Notes under the pieces: generated by a model
The model's database searches: none
Told to the model about the DNA's origin: nothing
What the model saw: only the letters and a program-made list of their open reading frames with translations
Shown: positions 1-9,055 of the stretch, piece after piece
How the letters are laid out: each line of letters starts with the position of its first letter
Position numbering within the stretch: the first letter of the stretch is position 1
Program-made: the position numbers and the translations under genes
Assembly (NCBI GenBank): GCA_963761975.1
Contig: CAVXIR010000004.1
Span: 372,001 to 436,000, forward strand
Direction: 5' to 3'
Source of the DNA: JAMQPK01 sp963761975
GTDB lineage: Bacteria > Acidobacteriota > Vicinamibacteria > Vicinamibacterales > JAMQPK01
DNA: 64,000 bases

Positions 1-13
1 TGCCATAAGACAT

Positions 14-37
14 ACACACATGTATATTCATGTATGT
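14..37. promoter_or_regulatory. Palindromic operator over the start of the first sahR-like gene
   Basis: A 24-bp imperfect palindrome in which 10 of 12 base pairs match around a centre at 25/26. Its core is ACATG-N-ATAT-N-CATGT at 18-33. It covers the ATG at 30 and the alternative GTG at 36, where a bound dimer would block transcription or initiation. ArsR-family dimers bind such sites, so autoregulation and control of metH are inferred. Sequence before base 1 is not available, so the promoter is not seen. Confidence 0.6.
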
Positions 38-1094
38 GAAAGAGGCAGGCGAGCTCTACCGTCTTCTTGGCGATGAAGTGCGCCTGAGACTGCTGCGCGT
101 TCTGGCGGGCAAGCACGGACGGTTGAACGTCACCGAAATGACGTCGGTGCTCGGCATCGCGCAGTCGGGCGTCTCGCGGCATTTGCGTCTGTTGAAGGAA
201 GCCGGCCTGGTCGTCGAAGAGCGCGGGGGCGGCTTTTCGTTCTATCGCCTCGCCCCAGCCCTGCTCGATGGCGGGTTCGGCGGCCTCTGGGCGGCACTCC
301 AGGCGCAGTTTGCCGATGCGGCGCACACGGCCGCGATTCGGGGCGACGACGCACGGCTTCAAGAGGTTATCCGGCTTCGGAAGGAAAACTTTGAAGTCCA
401 TGGGACCGACCGGGCACAGTTCGTGCCGGGGCGCAGTTGGGCCGCCTGGTCGCGCGCGCTCGGATTGCTGCTGCCGCCGGTAGATGTCGCCGATATTGCG
501 TGCGGCGAAGGATACTTGTCTGTTGAATCGGCCCAGTGGGCGAAGCGGGTGGTCGGCATCGATCGGTCGACCGACGTGCTGAAGCGCGCAAAGGCGCTCG
601 CCGAACGGCGAGGCGTGAAGAACATCATCTGGAAGCGCGGCGACATGGAAAAGCTGCCGCTGGAGGACGCATCCGTTGACGTGGCGCTGTTGTCGCAGGC
701 GCTCCACCATGCCGCAGATCCTGCGCGGACTATGGCGGAAGCGGCGCGGGTTCTCCGGCCGGGCGGCCGCGTGCTCGTGCTCGACCTGCGCGAGCACGAC
801 CAGGATTGGGTTCGCGATCGCGTCGGCGATCGGTGGCTCGGCTTCAAGGACGCCGATCTCGAGCAGTTTCTCAGCGGCGCTGGCCTGAGCGACGTGAACG
901 TCCGCGTCGGATCGCGGCTTCCGGGAGATCCGTTCACGGTGCTCATCGCATCCGGCGTCAAACGGTCAGCCGCGGAGTCAACGGTTCGGGCCGAAGCGGG
1001 ACACGACCGCCTGACGAACGGTCCGGCTAAAGCCGGGCACGACGTACTGACTCAAGGTCCGGCTAAAGCCGGACACGACTGTACTGACTACTAA
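30..1094 (+). CDS. SahR-like ArsR-family regulator fused to a SAM/SAH-binding methyltransferase domain
   Basis: Residues 5-75 form an ArsR winged helix, with a recognition helix around AQSGVSRHLRLL. Residues 145-265 form a class I methyltransferase fold with the nucleotide-binding motif DIACGEGYL near 154. In SahR of Proteobacteria this layout senses S-adenosylhomocysteine and controls the SAM cycle, and here metH follows 22 bp downstream. I infer a SAH-responsive repressor of itself and metH; a catalytic methyltransferase role is less likely but not excluded. The start may be GTG at 36 instead of ATG at 30, since both lie in the palindrome. The last 40 or so residues are translated from tandem 36-bp repeats (PAKAGHD units) and are probably not a native domain. 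A second copy of this architecture lies at 54533-55480. Confidence 0.8.
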   Translation: MYVKEAGELYRLLGDEVRLRLLRVLAGKHGRLNVTEMTSVLGIAQSGVSRHLRLLKEAGLVVEERGGGFSFYRLAPALLDGGFGGLWAALQAQFADAAHTAAIRGDDARLQEVIRLRKENFEVHGTDRAQFVPGRSWAAWSRALGLLLPPVDVADIACGEGYLSVESAQWAKRVVGIDRSTDVLKRAKALAERRGVKNIIWKRGDMEKLPLEDASVDVALLSQALHHAADPARTMAEAARVLRPGGRVLVLDLREHDQDWVRDRVGDRWLGFKDADLEQFLSGAGLSDVNVRVGSRLPGDPFTVLIASGVKRSAAESTVRAEAGHDRLTNGPAKAGHDVLTQGPAKAGHDCTDY

Positions 1095-1116
1095 AGTGGG
1101 ACACGACTGTACTGAT
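985..1116 (+). repeat. Tandem ~36-bp repeats with CCGGCTAAAGCCGG palindromes
   Basis: Four degenerate units with CACGAC at 1002, 1038, 1074 and 1102 (spacing 36, 36, 28). Two units contain the palindrome at 1023-1036 and 1057-1074, with 6- and 8-bp arms around AA. The array encodes the C-terminal tail of the upstream regulator and fills the gap to metH. The same palindrome half forms the ends of the IS4-type element at 6144-7612. Confidence 0.8.
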
Positions 1117-4100
1117 ATGTTAAACATCCGCACACGGCTCGAGCACCTGCTGGCCCAGCGCATTCTCGTCCTCGACGGCGCGATGGGCACGATGATTCAG
1201 CGCCACACGCTGACGGAAGCCGATTTCCGGGGTGAGCGTTTCAAATCGCACGCCAGGGACCTGCGCGGCAACAACGACATGCTGGTGCTGACACGCCCCG
1301 ACATCATCCAGGAGATCCACGAGCAGTACCTCGAAGCGGGCGCCGACATCCTCGAGACGAACTCGTTCAGCGGCACCACGATCGCGCAGGCCGATTACCA
1401 GCTCGAGCCGCTCGTATACGAGCTGAATTTCGAGGCGGCGAGGCTGGCGCGACAGGCGACCGACAAATGGTCGACGCCCGACAAGCCCCGCTTTGTGGCA
1501 GGCGCGATCGGACCGACCAACAAAACGCTGTCGATTTCGCCCGACGTCAATGACCCGGCGTTCCGCGCCGTGACGTTCGATCAGATGAAAGACGCGTTTG
1601 CCGAACAGACGCGCGCGCTCATCGACGGCGGTGTGGACGTACTGCTGATTGAAACCATCATCGACACACTCAGCGCCAAGGCGGCGCTGCTCGCCGCCGC
1701 AGAAATCGACCCGGACGGCAAGGTCCCGATCATTCTGTCGGCGACGATCACCGATCGCAGCGGCCGGACGCTCTCGGGACAAACCATCGATGCCTTCTGG
1801 GTGTCGGTGATGCACGCGAAGCCGCTCGCGGTCGGCATCAACTGCGCGCTCGGCGCCCGCGAGATGAGGCCGTATCTGGCAGAGCTGTCTCGCGTGGCGA
1901 CCACGTTTGTCAGCAGCTATCCGAATGCCGGCCTGCCGAATGCCTTCGGCCAATACGATCAGCATGCGCCCGAGACCGGCGAGCTCGTCAAGGACTTCGC
2001 CGTCAGCGGATTTGTGAACATCGTCGGTGGCTGCTGCGGCACGACGCCCGATCACATTCGCGCCATCGCCGAGCAGGTCGCGGGCGTGCCCACGCGCAAG
2101 ATCCCGACGGCCGACGGACGTCCGTCGTTCAACTCGCCGCACACGCAGTTTTCGGGCCTCGAAGTGCTCCCGATCCGGCCCGAGAGCAACTTCCAGATGA
2201 TCGGCGAGCGCACGAACGTGACCGGCTCGAAGAAATTTCAGCGGTTGATTAAAGACGGCAAGTTCGGCGAGGCAGTGGACGTCGCGCTCGAACAGGTGCG
2301 CGGCGGCGCCAACCTCATCGACGTCAACATGGACGAGGGCTTGCTCGATTCAGAACAGGCGATGACCCACTTTCTGAATCTGATCGCGACCGAGCCGGAG
2401 ATTTCGCGGCTGCCGATCATGATTGACAGCTCGAAGTGGTCGGTGCTCGAGGCCGGATTGAAGTGCGTGCAGGGGAAGCCAGTCGTCAACTCGATCAGCC
2501 TGAAGGAAGGCGAAGCAGACTTCCTGAAAAAGGCCCGGCGAATTCAGCAGTTCGGAGCGGGCGTCGTCGTCATGGCGTTCGACGAGACCGGGCAGGCCGA
2601 CACCATCGCGCGCAAGGTCGACATCTGCAAGCGGGCCTATGCGCTGCTGACCGAGAAGCTCGACTTCGACCCGACCGACATCATTTTCGACCCGAACATC
2701 CTGGCGATTGCAACGGGACTCGAGGAACACAACGAGTACGCGATCAACTTTATCGAGGCCTGCCGCCAGATCAAAGCGGCCTGTCCCGGGGTGAACTTCA
2801 GCGGTGGCATCAGCAACCTCTCGTTCTCGTTTCGCGGAAACGACGTCGTGCGCGAGGCGATCCACTCGGCGTTCCTGTTCCATGCCATCAAAGCCGGCCT
2901 CAACATGGGCATCGTCAATGCCGGCCAGCTGGTCGTGTACGAGGACATCCCGAAGGATCTGCTCGAACACGTCGAAGACATCATTTTCAACAGGCGGCCC
3001 GATGCGACCGAGCGGATGGTGCAGTTGGCCGAGTCGGTGAAGGGCTCCGGCACGAAGCGTGAGATCGATTTGAAATGGCGCGACGCCACGGTCGAAGCAC
3101 GCCTGTCGCACGCCCTCGTGCATGGTGTGCTCGATTTTCTCGAGCCCGATCTCGAAGAGGCACGCCAGAAGTACGCGCGGCCGCTCGAGATCATCGAGGG
3201 CCCGCTGATGGACGGCATGAAGGTCGTCGGCGACCTCTTCGGTGCGGGCAAGATGTTTCTGCCGCAGGTCGTCAAGAGCGCGCGCGCCATGAAGAAGGCG
3301 GTCGCGTTCCTGATGCCGTACATGGAAGAAGAAAAAGCCCGGGCGATGAAAGCGGGCACGGTGACGCGTCCTCAGGGCAAGGTGCTGATGGCCACCGTCA
3401 AGGGCGATGTGCACGACATCGGCAAGAACATCGTCGGCGTCGTGCTCGGCTGCAACAACTACGAGGTGATCGACCTCGGCGTGATGGTGCCAACGGAAAA
3501 GATTCTGCAGACCGCGATTGACGAACACGTCGACATGGTTGGCCTCAGCGGGCTCATCACCCCGTCGCTCGACGAAATGGTGTTCGTGGCCAGTGAGATG
3601 GAGCGCCGCGGGTTCACGCTGCCGCTCCTCATCGGCGGCGCGACGACGAGTAAGCAGCACACGGCGGTCAAGATTGCTCCGGCGTACGAAAAGCCGACCG
3701 TGCACGTGCTCGACGCTTCGCGCGCCGTCGACGTCGTGTCGACGCTGCTCAATCCCGATAAGATCGGCGGCTTCGACCAGGAGAACAGGAAAAAGCAGGC
3801 AGAGATCCGGGAGCAGTACGCGGGACGCGCCAGGCGACCTCTGCTCTCATACGGCGATGCGCGCGCGAACGCACCAAAACTGGAATGGACCGATGTCGCC
3901 GCACCGTCATTCACCGGACGGAAATTCCTTGATGACGAGCCGCTGGCGGAAATCGCCAGGTACATCGACTGGACGCTCTTCTTCTCCACCTGGGAGCTGA
4001 AGGGATCGTTTCCCGCGATCCTCGAGCATCCGAAGTACGGTTCGGCGGCAACCGAGCTCTATCAGCACGGCCGGGACCTTCTCGGGCGAATCATCGAAAG

Positions 4101-4821
4101 CCGGCTGCTCAAGGCCCGCGGCTCGTACGGATTCTGGCCGGCCAACAGCGACGGCGACGACGTCATTCTTTATGCAGACGACACCCGGACCAACGATCTG
4201 CTGCGGTTCAACATGCTGCGACAACAGGAAGCGCTGCCGAGCGGCCAGCCCAACCGGTCGCTTGCCGATTTCGTCGCACCGCGGTCGTCGGGCGTGGCCG
4301 ACTACTTGGGCGCGTTTGCGGTAACGGCGGGTCTGGGCGCAGACGAGCTGGTGAAACGCTACGAAAAGCAGCACGACGATTACCGCGCCATCATGGTCAA
4401 GGCGCTCGCCGATCGTCTCGCCGAGGCTTTCGCGGAATATCTGCACGCGCGGGTTCGCCGTGAATGGGGATATGGCGCGACCGAAGTGCTGACGCACGAC
4501 GATCTGATCGCTGAAAAATACCGGGGCATCCGTCCGGCCTTCGGCTACCCTGCCTGTCCGGATCACACGGAGAAGATCAAGCTCTTCGACTTGCTTGCGG
4601 CAGAACGCGTCGGCCTCAAGCTGACCGAAAGCTGCGCGATGATGCCAGCCGCGAGCGTCAGCGGCATCTATCTCAGCCACCCGCAGGCGCGCTATTTCAT
4701 GCTGGGCCGGATTGGCCGCGATCAGCTCCAGGACTACGCGTCACGGAAAGCCCAGACCGTCGATGCCACGGCCCGCTGGCTTGCCGAACATCTCGACGAG
4801 CGCGAACCGGTCACGACCTAG
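1117..4821 (+). CDS. metH: Cobalamin-dependent methionine synthase
   Basis: Transfers methyl from methyltetrahydrofolate through cob(I)alamin to homocysteine, giving methionine in the cytoplasm. All four MetH modules are present in order. The homocysteine/zinc domain (1-330) has the Cys ligands in INCALGA and VGGCCGTTP. The pterin-binding domain is at about 350-620. The cobalamin module has the DVHDIGKN motif near 765, which supplies the His ligand. The C-terminal SAM reactivation domain has RPAFGYPACPDH near 1138. The 1234-residue length is normal. I chose ATG at 1117 because MLNIRTRLEHLLAQ aligns with family N-termini; a GTG at 1096 would add seven repeat-derived residues. No good Shine-Dalgarno is visible. 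The gene probably forms an operon with the upstream regulator. Its stop codon TAG is shared with the left end of an IS630-type element. Confidence 0.97.
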   Translation: MLNIRTRLEHLLAQRILVLDGAMGTMIQRHTLTEADFRGERFKSHARDLRGNNDMLVLTRPDIIQEIHEQYLEAGADILETNSFSGTTIAQADYQLEPLVYELNFEAARLARQATDKWSTPDKPRFVAGAIGPTNKTLSISPDVNDPAFRAVTFDQMKDAFAEQTRALIDGGVDVLLIETIIDTLSAKAALLAAAEIDPDGKVPIILSATITDRSGRTLSGQTIDAFWVSVMHAKPLAVGINCALGAREMRPYLAELSRVATTFVSSYPNAGLPNAFGQYDQHAPETGELVKDFAVSGFVNIVGGCCGTTPDHIRAIAEQVAGVPTRKIPTADGRPSFNSPHTQFSGLEVLPIRPESNFQMIGERTNVTGSKKFQRLIKDGKFGEAVDVALEQVRGGANLIDVNMDEGLLDSEQAMTHFLNLIATEPEISRLPIMIDSSKWSVLEAGLKCVQGKPVVNSISLKEGEADFLKKARRIQQFGAGVVVMAFDETGQADTIARKVDICKRAYALLTEKLDFDPTDIIFDPNILAIATGLEEHNEYAINFIEACRQIKAACPGVNFSGGISNLSFSFRGNDVVREAIHSAFLFHAIKAGLNMGIVNAGQLVVYEDIPKDLLEHVEDIIFNRRPDATERMVQLAESVKGSGTKREIDLKWRDATVEARLSHALVHGVLDFLEPDLEEARQKYARPLEIIEGPLMDGMKVVGDLFGAGKMFLPQVVKSARAMKKAVAFLMPYMEEEKARAMKAGTVTRPQGKVLMATVKGDVHDIGKNIVGVVLGCNNYEVIDLGVMVPTEKILQTAIDEHVDMVGLSGLITPSLDEMVFVASEMERRGFTLPLLIGGATTSKQHTAVKIAPAYEKPTVHVLDASRAVDVVSTLLNPDKIGGFDQENRKKQAEIREQYAGRARRPLLSYGDARANAPKLEWTDVAAPSFTGRKFLDDEPLAEIARYIDWTLFFSTWELKGSFPAILEHPKYGSAATELYQHGRDLLGRIIESRLLKARGSYGFWPANSDGDDVILYADDTRTNDLLRFNMLRQQEALPSGQPNRSLADFVAPRSSGVADYLGAFAVTAGLGADELVKRYEKQHDDYRAIMVKALADRLAEAFAEYLHARVRREWGYGATEVLTHDDLIAEKYRGIRPAFGYPACPDHTEKIKLFDLLAAERVGLKLTESCAMMPAASVSGIYLSHPQARYFMLGRIGRDQLQDYASRKAQTVDATARWLAEHLDEREPVTT

Positions 4822-5977
4822 TGTGCTGAGTACGACGGTTTAGTACTGAAAGTGCTGTACTTCGCCGGACCGTTTTGGTACGGTCTGGCATGCACGTTCC
4901 TACGATCTGTCTCATTGCCCCGCCCGCCGTGCGCGCGCAACTGGCGGCGATCGCCAAGAATGGCGGACCCCACAGAAACGAGCGCTCCGCGTGCGTGCCG
5001 TGTTGGGCTTGATTGAACGTCAACGGCCCGGTCACATCGCGTCGACCTTGGGCGTCAGCCGCAACCAAGTGTATCTGTGGACGAAGCGCTATCTCGCCGG
5101 TGGCCTCTCGGCCTTGGTGACTGACGCCTCGCGTCCACCGGGTCGTGCACCGCTGCCGCCAGAGAAAATTGCGGCCATTGTGAACGCGACGCTGACGACC
5201 ACACCGCCAGCCGGCACGCATTGGAGTAGCCGCCAGCTGGCGCGGGTGCAAGGGGTCAGCGATGCCATGATCCGCAAAATTTGGCGGCAACATCGGCTCC
5301 AACCGCATCGCGTCGAGCGGTTTAAGTTCTCGAAAGACCCGCGGTTCGTCGAAAAGCTGCGCGATATCGTCGGGGTGTATCTCAATCCGCCCGATAAGGC
5401 GGTGGTCTTCTGCGTCGACGCGAAACCCAACATCCAGGCGCTGGACCGCACGCGGCCGCTGCTCCCGTTGCAGCCCGGGTTGCCTGAGCGGCAGACACAT
5501 GACTACCGTCGGCACGGCACGGCCACCCTGTTTGCCGCGATGCGCGTGCTCGATGGCGTCGTCGTGGGTGAATGCTATGCTCGTCAGCGCGCCATCGAGT
5601 TCGTGCGGTTTCTCACGCGCTTGGAGGCCGAGACGGATCCCACGCTCGATCTGCATGTCATCTTGGATAACGCGAGTGCGCATAAGAGCGCCAAAGTCCA
5701 GCGATGGCTGAAGCGCCATCCTCGGGGCCACTTTCATTTCACCCCGACCAGCAGTTCCTGGTTGAATCTCGTCGAACGCTGGTTCGCCGAGATCACCCGT
5801 CAGCGCATCCGGCGCGGCACGTTCGGCAGCGTCGACGCGCTCATCGCCGCGATTACGGAGTACCTCGACCACTACAACCAAGCTCCGCGGCCATTTCGGT
5901 GGACGAAAGATGCGGATACCATTCTGGCCAAAATCGAGCGTGCCAAATCTTGTCCTAAACCGTCATGCGCGTGACAC
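4821..5977 (+). mobile_element. IS630-family insertion sequence, 1157 bp, inserted in the metH stop codon
   Basis: The left end GTGTGCTGAGTACGACGG pairs with the right end read inversely, GTGTCACGCGCATGACGG; 19 of the first 26 bases match, with the block GACGGTTTAG strongest. Both ends are flanked by TA (4819-4820 and 5978-5979), the target duplication typical of the IS630/Tc1 group. It carries one transposase gene on the plus strand. The TA belongs to the metH stop codon. Confidence 0.88.
4991..5974 (+). CDS. IS630-family DDE transposase, N-terminus frameshifted
   Basis: An N-terminal helix-turn-helix (STLGVSRNQVYLWTKRY) is followed by an RNase H-like DDE domain with catalytic candidates in FCVDAK, VILDNASAHKS and LNLVERWF. 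The usual family segment VDEKxQIQ reads VDAKPNIQ here, so the residue after the first catalytic Asp is altered. The typical IS630 N-terminus MHVPTICLIAP is found from ATG 4890 in another frame, and the match moves into this frame near 4960 (RTPQKRALRVRAVLGL). One base has therefore probably been lost or gained, leaving this open frame with only a GTG start at 4991. The product may be inactive unless translated by frameshifting. Confidence 0.85.
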   Translation: MRAVLGLIERQRPGHIASTLGVSRNQVYLWTKRYLAGGLSALVTDASRPPGRAPLPPEKIAAIVNATLTTTPPAGTHWSSRQLARVQGVSDAMIRKIWRQHRLQPHRVERFKFSKDPRFVEKLRDIVGVYLNPPDKAVVFCVDAKPNIQALDRTRPLLPLQPGLPERQTHDYRRHGTATLFAAMRVLDGVVVGECYARQRAIEFVRFLTRLEAETDPTLDLHVILDNASAHKSAKVQRWLKRHPRGHFHFTPTSSSWLNLVERWFAEITRQRIRRGTFGSVDALIAAITEYLDHYNQAPRPFRWTKDADTILAKIERAKSCPKPSCA

Positions 5978-6029
5978 TAGCGCTCGTTCGGGATTCGGGA
6001 CTAGGGATTAGTTTCGGGAGACAGGTCAC

Positions 6030-6116
6030 TACGTAGTCGGAAGTCGCAGGTCGAAAGTCGGTAGTCGCAAGGCGAGTCGCAAGGCGAAAGGCGAGTCACA
6101 CGTCGCAAGTCAGAGT
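6030..6116 (+). repeat. Short-word repeat (AGTCGCA / AAGGCGAGTC)
   Basis: The stretch is built of degenerate copies of GTCGCAAG, AAGTCG and AAGGCGAG. It lies between the two insertion sequences, in what was the 3' flank of metH before insertion. No gene is visible from 5978 to 6143. Confidence 0.65.
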
Positions 6117-6143
6117 CTCTTCGCGGCCGTCAAAGTACGTAGT

Positions 6144-7612
6144 GTCCGGCTAAAGCCTAATGCCTTTCGGAAATTCGTTGCCGTGAGATTTCTCTTGTAC
6201 ATTTCTCCTGAAATCGGTACTTACGCTGGGAATGGCGATACATTCCCGATCTCACTCTGCGGCGCGGCCCGGCTTTCTCACGGCGTGGGAGCAGCTCGTC
6301 GGGGCACGGGGGATCCCGGCGATTCCGCCGCGGCGCGGCCGCAAACCGCGAGTGCCGCGGCGCGATCTGTTGCCCGCGCTGACGTTTCACGTGATGCAGG
6401 GGACCGGCACGTTGGCCGAGCATTCGGCGGATCTGTTCGCGGACGCGCTGGCCGACAGTTCGTGGGCCGATCGGCGGGCGCGCTTGCCCTGGGACCTCTT
6501 TGCCGACTTGATGCGGCGGGTCTTGCGACCCCAGGCGACGCGGCGCCATCGCGAGGCGTTCTGGCGCGGGTGGCGCCTGGTCGCCCTCGATGGGACGACG
6601 TTCAGCCTCACCAACACGCCGCAGATCACGGCGACGGTCGAGAAAGCGCGGACGCGCCGGGGACGTGCCGCGTTTGCCAAGCTGACCACCGCGGTCCTGT
6701 TGGAAGTGGGCCTGCACAATCCGCTCGCCGCCGCGATTGGTCGCCAGGGCGAATCGGAATGGGCGCTGGCCCAGCGGCTGCTGGCGCAGCTGCCGAAGCG
6801 AGCGTTGTTGCTCGGCGATCGGTTGTATGGGGTGGCCGATCGCCTTTCTGATCCACGTGCGCGCGGCGTGCACGGATGTCGGCAGTCACTTCGTCCTGCG
6901 CGCCCGGCGATCGACTCACACGCGCGTGATCAAGCGCCTCCCCGACGGTACGCGCCTCGTCACGATGGCCCTGCGCGCGCGGCACAATCCGACGCGTATC
7001 CTCGAATGGCTCGAGGTGCGCGAGATTCGCGTCCGTGTCGGGCGGCCGGGGCGTCGCCCGCACGCGTTGCGCTTGTGGACCAGTCTGCTCGATCCGCGCA
7101 CGGCCCCCGCGATCGAGCTGGCGCAGCTCTACGCGCAGCGGTGGGAGCACGAGCTGTATTTTCGCGAACTGAAACGCCAAGTGCGGAAGACCGATGTGCT
7201 CCAGAGTCACACCGTCGTGACCGGCGCGCAGGAGATCGCCACGCTCGTGCTGGGCAGTGCGCTCCTCGCCGCCGAGCGGGTGCGCGCGGCCGGACGGCAC
7301 CTGCCGGTGTTGCGGATCAGTTTCGCGAAGCTCCTGGAGCGCTGCGTGAAGCCGATGTGGCTCTATCTCGACTTGGGGCACGGCGTGCTGACCGAGGCGC
7401 AGATCCAGCGCATCATGCGGCGTGGCTACGCGCGCATGCGGCGCTATGTGACACCGCCGCGACGCGCGCGCAGTTGTCCCCGGGCCGTGCGCCAGCCCTT
7501 GAAGGCCTGGCCACGACTGCGGCAGACATCCTCGATCGAAGGACCGTTGCACTTTCAACTCGTGTAGCGCCGTGCACACCAATTTCCGAAAGGCATTAGG
7601 CTTTAGCCGGAC
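6144..7612 (+). mobile_element. IS4-family insertion sequence with ~32-bp inverted repeats
   Basis: Bases 6144-6175 and 7581-7612 are inverted repeats running from GTCCGGCTAAAGCC into TAATGCCTTTCGGAAATT. The outer 14 bases equal most of the CCGGCTAAAGCCGG palindrome seen at the sahR-metH junction, so the real IS end may be at TAATGCC. No clean direct target duplication is visible. It carries one transposase gene in two frames. Confidence 0.85.
6232..7567 (+). pseudogene. IS4-family transposase, split by a frameshift
   Basis: The first part (from ATG 6232) has the first catalytic Asp in VALDGTTFSL and the second in LLGDRLYGVAD. The second part, in the next frame up to 7567, has the Y-x2-R...E-L-K signature with the catalytic Glu in QRWEHELYFRELKRQ. 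The join is near 6840: the first frame reads VADRLSD and the other resumes as AFLIHVRAACTDVGSH, consistent with one inserted base in GCCGATCGCC. Whole length would be about 445 residues, usual for IS4. The transposase is inactive unless frameshifting restores it. Confidence 0.85.
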
Positions 7613-7629
7613 CTCCAGGCACCATGGCT

Positions 7630-7706
7630 CGTCCGCCTTACCACAGAGGTAATAGAGGCACGCTTCAGACGAACAAGAGGCACACAGAGATCAACCTCTG
7701 TGGTTG
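7630..7706. repeat. Inverted word repeat (CCACAGAGGT)
   Basis: CCACAGAGGTAATAGAGGCAC on one side is answered by CACACAGAGATCAACCTCTGTGG on the other, giving an imperfect hairpin. It starts just past the stop codon of the minus-strand gene at 7712, so it is positioned as a 3' end structure. Confidence 0.6.
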
Positions 7707-7711
7707 AACGC

Positions 7712-9055
7712 TCAGGGGCCGCTATCGGAGCTTGTGACACCGAAGTCCGGCTTCGTGTCCTGAAGAATCTCCGTGATCGCCTGCCGCTGCGCTGCTGAGA
7801 GATGCGCGATGCTGGTATCGGTGCCGCTCAGCACCTCGCTGAACCGGTGATACACATATGCCTTCACGATCTCGGGCAACGCGTCAAACGAATCGGAATA
7901 AATCAGGTAGCTGAGCGGATACGTGAACAGCCGTCGCTCGAGATCCAGCTCGCGCAACGACCGCCCGCGCCCATCGCGTGGGCCGCGGGCTTCGAAATCG
8001 CGGGCAAAAGACGAGCTGCCGCGGATGGAATCTGACAGGGGCACCTCGTCGGCGAACAGCATTGCGCGCACGAGCGGCTCGGCTGAAGCCTTGACGCGAC
8101 GCACCGTTGCGTCGCGGGAAGCTGACCGCCCGCGTGAACCCGCCTTCGCGTTCTCCTCGAAGAGGGCCACCCTCGCCTCGTACCCGGCGATCGTAATGAG
8201 ATTGTGCACGCGAGCCTGGTGTGTGAGGATGAGCAGCGCCACCATGTCGCTGTGGCCGCTCAAATACGCACTCGTGTCGAAGCGATCGTCGAGCGCTGCG
8301 ACGGTGCCCACCGGGTTCAATGGCGTCTTGGCCACGTATTGCCGCACATTGCCGACTTCGTGGCTTAGCGCGGGTGCCATTACATTCCCCATGTGCTCGG
8401 CGGCGGCCGATCCGGTGGCGTACCAGCCTCCCCACCGCGCGTTGATCGGCGTCCCATCCGTGGACGACCCGTCGTGCAGGCTGGCCAGCGGGTAGCCGTG
8501 GCGGTCAGGAACGACCGATCGCACGATGAGGCCGGGCACTCCGCCCGTGACCGACGCTGAGTCGTGGCACATGAGACACGTGCTTCCCTCGCGGACGAAT
8601 TTCGGTGGTGCCTCAGGATCTTGGGGCAGGCTATAGAAGACGGTGCCCAGCTTAGGGTCGATCGAAGCCACTTCCATGATCGGCCCGCCCTGCACCCATC
8701 CCAAGTAGACCTCGTCGTTGAAATACAGGGCGCGCGGGGCCCAAGGCCCGATCCGATCGACCTGCAGGCTGGTTTTAGAGAACACGAGACCCTGGGAGGA
8801 CACCGGAATCTCAAGCGCCTCGAGGACGGCGCGCAAATACCCGAACGTGCGGTCGAACTGCAGCGTCAGGGCACCGCTGTCGATGCGCTGTTGGAGGCGC
8901 GCAATCGCGTCCGTGGGGATGCCCTTAGAGTAGGCAATCGCTTCATGCTCGGCGCCGCGGCCAAGCTGAGCTTTGACCCCGCCATCGGCGACCATGAGGG
9001 CGGCGGTCACGAGAATCGCGAGACAAACATACAGGCGCGAATTGTGGATTGTCAC
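7712..9055 (-). CDS. Secreted protein with a single CxxCH heme-binding motif
   Basis: 447 residues. A signal peptide occupies about 1-30 (hydrophobic LYVCLAILVTAALMVA). One c-type heme motif, CLMCH, lies near residue 160 in a context (VREGSTCLMCHDS) typical of periplasmic cytochrome-like proteins. The rest is mostly soluble, with no transmembrane segment. Because only one heme site is present in a long chain, the protein may be a heme-containing enzyme and not an electron shuttle. No close functional family is recognised. It stands alone: IS remnants lie downstream and the divergent small CPXCG gene lies upstream. Confidence 0.65.
   Translation of the reverse strand: MTIHNSRLYVCLAILVTAALMVADGGVKAQLGRGAEHEAIAYSKGIPTDAIARLQQRIDSGALTLQFDRTFGYLRAVLEALEIPVSSQGLVFSKTSLQVDRIGPWAPRALYFNDEVYLGWVQGGPIMEVASIDPKLGTVFYSLPQDPEAPPKFVREGSTCLMCHDSASVTGGVPGLIVRSVVPDRHGYPLASLHDGSSTDGTPINARWGGWYATGSAAAEHMGNVMAPALSHEVGNVRQYVAKTPLNPVGTVAALDDRFDTSAYLSGHSDMVALLILTHQARVHNLITIAGYEARVALFEENAKAGSRGRSASRDATVRRVKASAEPLVRAMLFADEVPLSDSIRGSSSFARDFEARGPRDGRGRSLRELDLERRLFTYPLSYLIYSDSFDALPEIVKAYVYHRFSEVLSGTDTSIAHLSAAQRQAITEILQDTKPDFGVTSSDSGP

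Noticed and set aside
2350..3705. 451-codon open frame antisense to metH
   Set aside because: An artefact of high GC codon bias opposite a clear metH; Arg- and His-rich, with no start signal.
4811..5881. 356-codon open frame antisense to the IS630 transposase
   Set aside because: Antisense shadow; the plus strand has the DDE motifs.
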